A DNA stretch of 32,600 nucleotides from Patescibacteria group bacterium (lineage in GTDB: Bacteria; Patescibacteriota; Microgenomatia; Woykebacterales; 2-01-FULL-43-14): the NCBI GenBank assembly GCA_023485445.1, contig JAMCZT010000006.1, forward strand, positions 1 through 32,600. The letters run 5' to 3'. Of the stretch, positions 31,270 to 32,600 are shown piece after piece (the first letter of the stretch is position 1; every line of letters starts with the position of its first letter). Made by a program: the position numbers and the translations under genes. The notes under the pieces were generated by a model. It did not search any database, had not been told where the DNA came from, and saw only the letters and a program-made list of their open reading frames with translations.

Positions 31270-32388
31270 TTAAATTTTTGTGGCGTACTGAGAGGAAATC
31301 CAGCCTTCCTTGCCATCACTGAGCTTGATTTTGTACCAGCCTGTTTTTTCTTCCAGTAACTCGTAGATTTCTCCAGGATTAACCTTGGTGATTATGGAAT
31401 TACTTTGACTTGCCCCGCCGCGGACATTAAGCCAGCCGGTTGGAGTTGAGCTGATCTTAACCTTTGCTATGGGATAAAAAGAATTTTTTATTTCCTCATA
31501 TTTTTTCTTTGCCGCTTCACTCAATCCAGATTCTGTTGTTTTAGATAAATAACCGATAATTACTGCCTTTTTCTCGCTTTGTTTTTTAGCCCAATCGGTG
31601 CTGGAAGAGTAATAGCCTTTTCCGTTTGAGTCGAGAATCAAATCAAACCTTGGACTCGCCGAAGCATATTTTTCTTGGAAAAACCAAATGCCGGATGCCC
31701 ATGATTGTGGATCGTCAAGTAGGGTAAAGTTATCAGTGGAAAAGCGATAAAGGGTGACTTTTTCGTTTCCTTCCGCTTTTTGTTCTGATTCCAAGGGGTT
31801 AAGGGCCAATTGGGCGTTGATAATCAATCGAAAACCGTTTGGCACATTAACTGTTATCTCCCGAGAAAAGTATCCAGTTTTAGAAAGTTTTAATTTATGG
31901 TTCCCGACCGTAGCTGAGGCAGAAATGGGTGAGACTGAAAGATCATTTCCATCTAGGTTAACTTTAACTTCCTCTGGTTTAGTAATTACAGTCAAGCCTG
32001 TTCCTTTTTCTAGACTTAAGATTTCTCCTGAAGAGAAAATGGAAAGAGGACCGATCTCTTGGTTAATAACTGTCTGGGTATTTGGAGTTACGCGAATGTT
32101 ACTTTCCCAGGTAATCTTAGTCGCGGAAGGGGTAGCCGAAGGAGCGGAAGTGGCTATCAGCACGTCACTAACCAATTTTACTAAGTAATCCTTAACAGGA
32201 AGATCTTTAGCTGAATAAGGAGTGGTTCCGACGACTTTATCATTTAAGCTAACGGTAGTGGAGGCGTTAGTGGTAATTAGCAAGAAAGCTTTTCCACCAA
32301 TAAAATCCGCAAATGAGGATTGAAAGAAAATATAGCCGGAGCTTAAGATGACCAAGACGACAATCGTAATAATAAGGTTTCTTTTCAT
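31270..32388 (-). CDS. PEGA-domain protein with C-terminal bacterial SH3 domain
   Basis: 372 residues. One N-terminal membrane helix (about 5-24) lacks a lipobox cysteine. A PEGA-like domain lies at about 35-75 (V-S-L-N-D-K-V-V-G-T-T-P-Y), and a second follows at about 135-190 (V-N-L-D-G-N-D-L, then G-N-H-K-L-K-L-S-K-T-G-Y). A middle region of unknown fold (about 205-300) precedes a C-terminal SH3b domain at about 305-370 (W-L-N-V-R-G-G-A-S-x-S, ending D-G-K-E-G-W-I-S). PEGA and SH3b domains are both common in surface proteins, and SH3b often binds cell-wall material. It has GGAGGG before the ATG. It lies between two surface-protein genes on the same strand. Confidence 0.87.
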   Translation of the reverse strand: MKRNLIITIVVLVILSSGYIFFQSSFADFIGGKAFLLITTNASTTVSLNDKVVGTTPYSAKDLPVKDYLVKLVSDVLIATSAPSATPSATKITWESNIRVTPNTQTVINQEIGPLSIFSSGEILSLEKGTGLTVITKPEEVKVNLDGNDLSVSPISASATVGNHKLKLSKTGYFSREITVNVPNGFRLIINAQLALNPLESEQKAEGNEKVTLYRFSTDNFTLLDDPQSWASGIWFFQEKYASASPRFDLILDSNGKGYYSSSTDWAKKQSEKKAVIIGYLSKTTESGLSEAAKKKYEEIKNSFYPIAKVKISSTPTGWLNVRGGASQSNSIITKVNPGEIYELLEEKTGWYKIKLSDGKEGWISSQYATKI

Positions 32389-32406
32389 TTACCCTCCGAT
32401 AATTAA

Positions 32407-32435
32407 AGTTTAAATCAAGAGAAGAAGAATTACAA
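32407..32435 (-). promoter_or_regulatory. Promoter of the PEGA/SH3 gene
   Basis: Minus strand: -35 TTGTAA (32435-32430), 17-nt spacer, -10 TAAACT (32412-32407). This predicts a leader of about 12 nt containing GGAGGG. Confidence 0.45.
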
Positions 32436-32461
32436 GATTTAGTTATTTTTCAGCAGGTTGG

Positions 32462-32600
32462 TTATTTCCCGCCTAAGAAAGGTATCTTGGAAACCCAAGA
32501 GAAAGTATCTTCTAGAGATTTGACGATCAGGTCAAGGACAGACTTGGAAGCCTTGGAAGTGATGACGACGTTATCTTCAGAGTAAGTGGTATTACCCGCC
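32462..32600 (-). CDS. C-terminus of another surface protein sharing the conserved tail (partial)
   Basis: 45 residues are readable before the TAA; the rest lies beyond the window. The last 25 residues (V-L-D-L-I-V-K-S-L-E-D-T-F-S-W-V, then I-P-F-L-G-G-K) align with the C-terminal tails of the giant protein and the FN3 fragment. The pattern is L-x-L-I-x-K-S-x-E-x-T-F-x-W-V followed by a proline and hydrophobic residues. It is 73 nt upstream of the PEGA/SH3 gene on the same strand. The protein is probably a third member of the same surface-protein group. Confidence 0.7.
   Translation of the reverse strand, partial: AGNTTYSEDNVVITSKASKSVLDLIVKSLEDTFSWVSKIPFLGGK

Overview
The window looks like a chromosomal segment of a Patescibacteria/CPR bacterium, probably of the Microgenomates (Woesebacteria-like) side. 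That placement is inference from gene content; no rRNA is present to test it. Supporting signs are a minimal ribosome/RNase P/YidC cluster, a DUF4012 cell-surface protein, a LonB-type protease, a short ValRS, tsaD, NYN- and VanW-domain proteins, giant FN3-repeat surface proteins, tightly packed genes and ATG starts sitting where transcription should begin. TGA is used as stop (for example at the end of rpmH), so code 25 lineages are unlikely.

Layout. 1-170: 3' end of an IS transposase. 186-2179 (+): consensus promoter, then rpmH-rnpA-yidD-yidC-khpB, the cluster usually found next to the replication origin. 2234-7091 (+): an RNase HI-like gene, a Wzz-like gene, a 1007-residue fusion of a nucleotide-sugar SDR to a DUF4012 surface protein, and a uridine kinase-like gene. 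7187-8324 (+): a Cys-rich hypothetical protein and the L25/CTC ribosomal protein, closed by a clear terminator. 8464-8835 (+): three tRNA-like genes, two of them odd, and a 37-residue zinc-ribbon microprotein. 9011-12876 (-): tsaD, valS and a TPR membrane protein. 12976-14169 (+): a fragment of an FN3 surface protein. 14186-16701 (-): VanW and NYN genes. 16877-19121 (+): UTP-glucose-1-phosphate uridylyltransferase and a solute-binding protein. 19108-20178 (-): AI-2E family permease. 20231-22383 (+): groES, a heptad-repeat spacer, groEL and a terminator. 22486-24909 (+): LonB-like protease. 24913-32600 (-): a surface-protein block holding an M23 peptidase, tRNA-Cys, a 1717-residue beta-propeller/FN3 protein, a PEGA/SH3 protein and the C-terminus of another surface protein.

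How it fits together. The first block makes and inserts proteins, and GroES/GroEL/LonB form a quality-control group. The Wzz-like, SDR-DUF4012, GalU, VanW, M23, PEGA/SH3 and FN3 proteins all point to building and displaying a cell envelope. The most unusual features are: (i) two paralogous FN3 surface genes in inverted orientation, about 13.4 kb apart, sharing a 244-bp stretch of perfect identity inside otherwise diverged sequence, as left by gene conversion; (ii) a short C-terminal tail shared by three surface proteins; (iii) four genes whose ATG lies exactly 6 nt after a -10 box, implying leaderless mRNAs; (iv) two tRNA-like genes with non-standard anticodon loop or acceptor stem; (v) the SDR-DUF4012 fusion. 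No CRISPR array, complete mobile element, rRNA or recognised new defence system was found. No gene-free stretch exceeds 300 bases.
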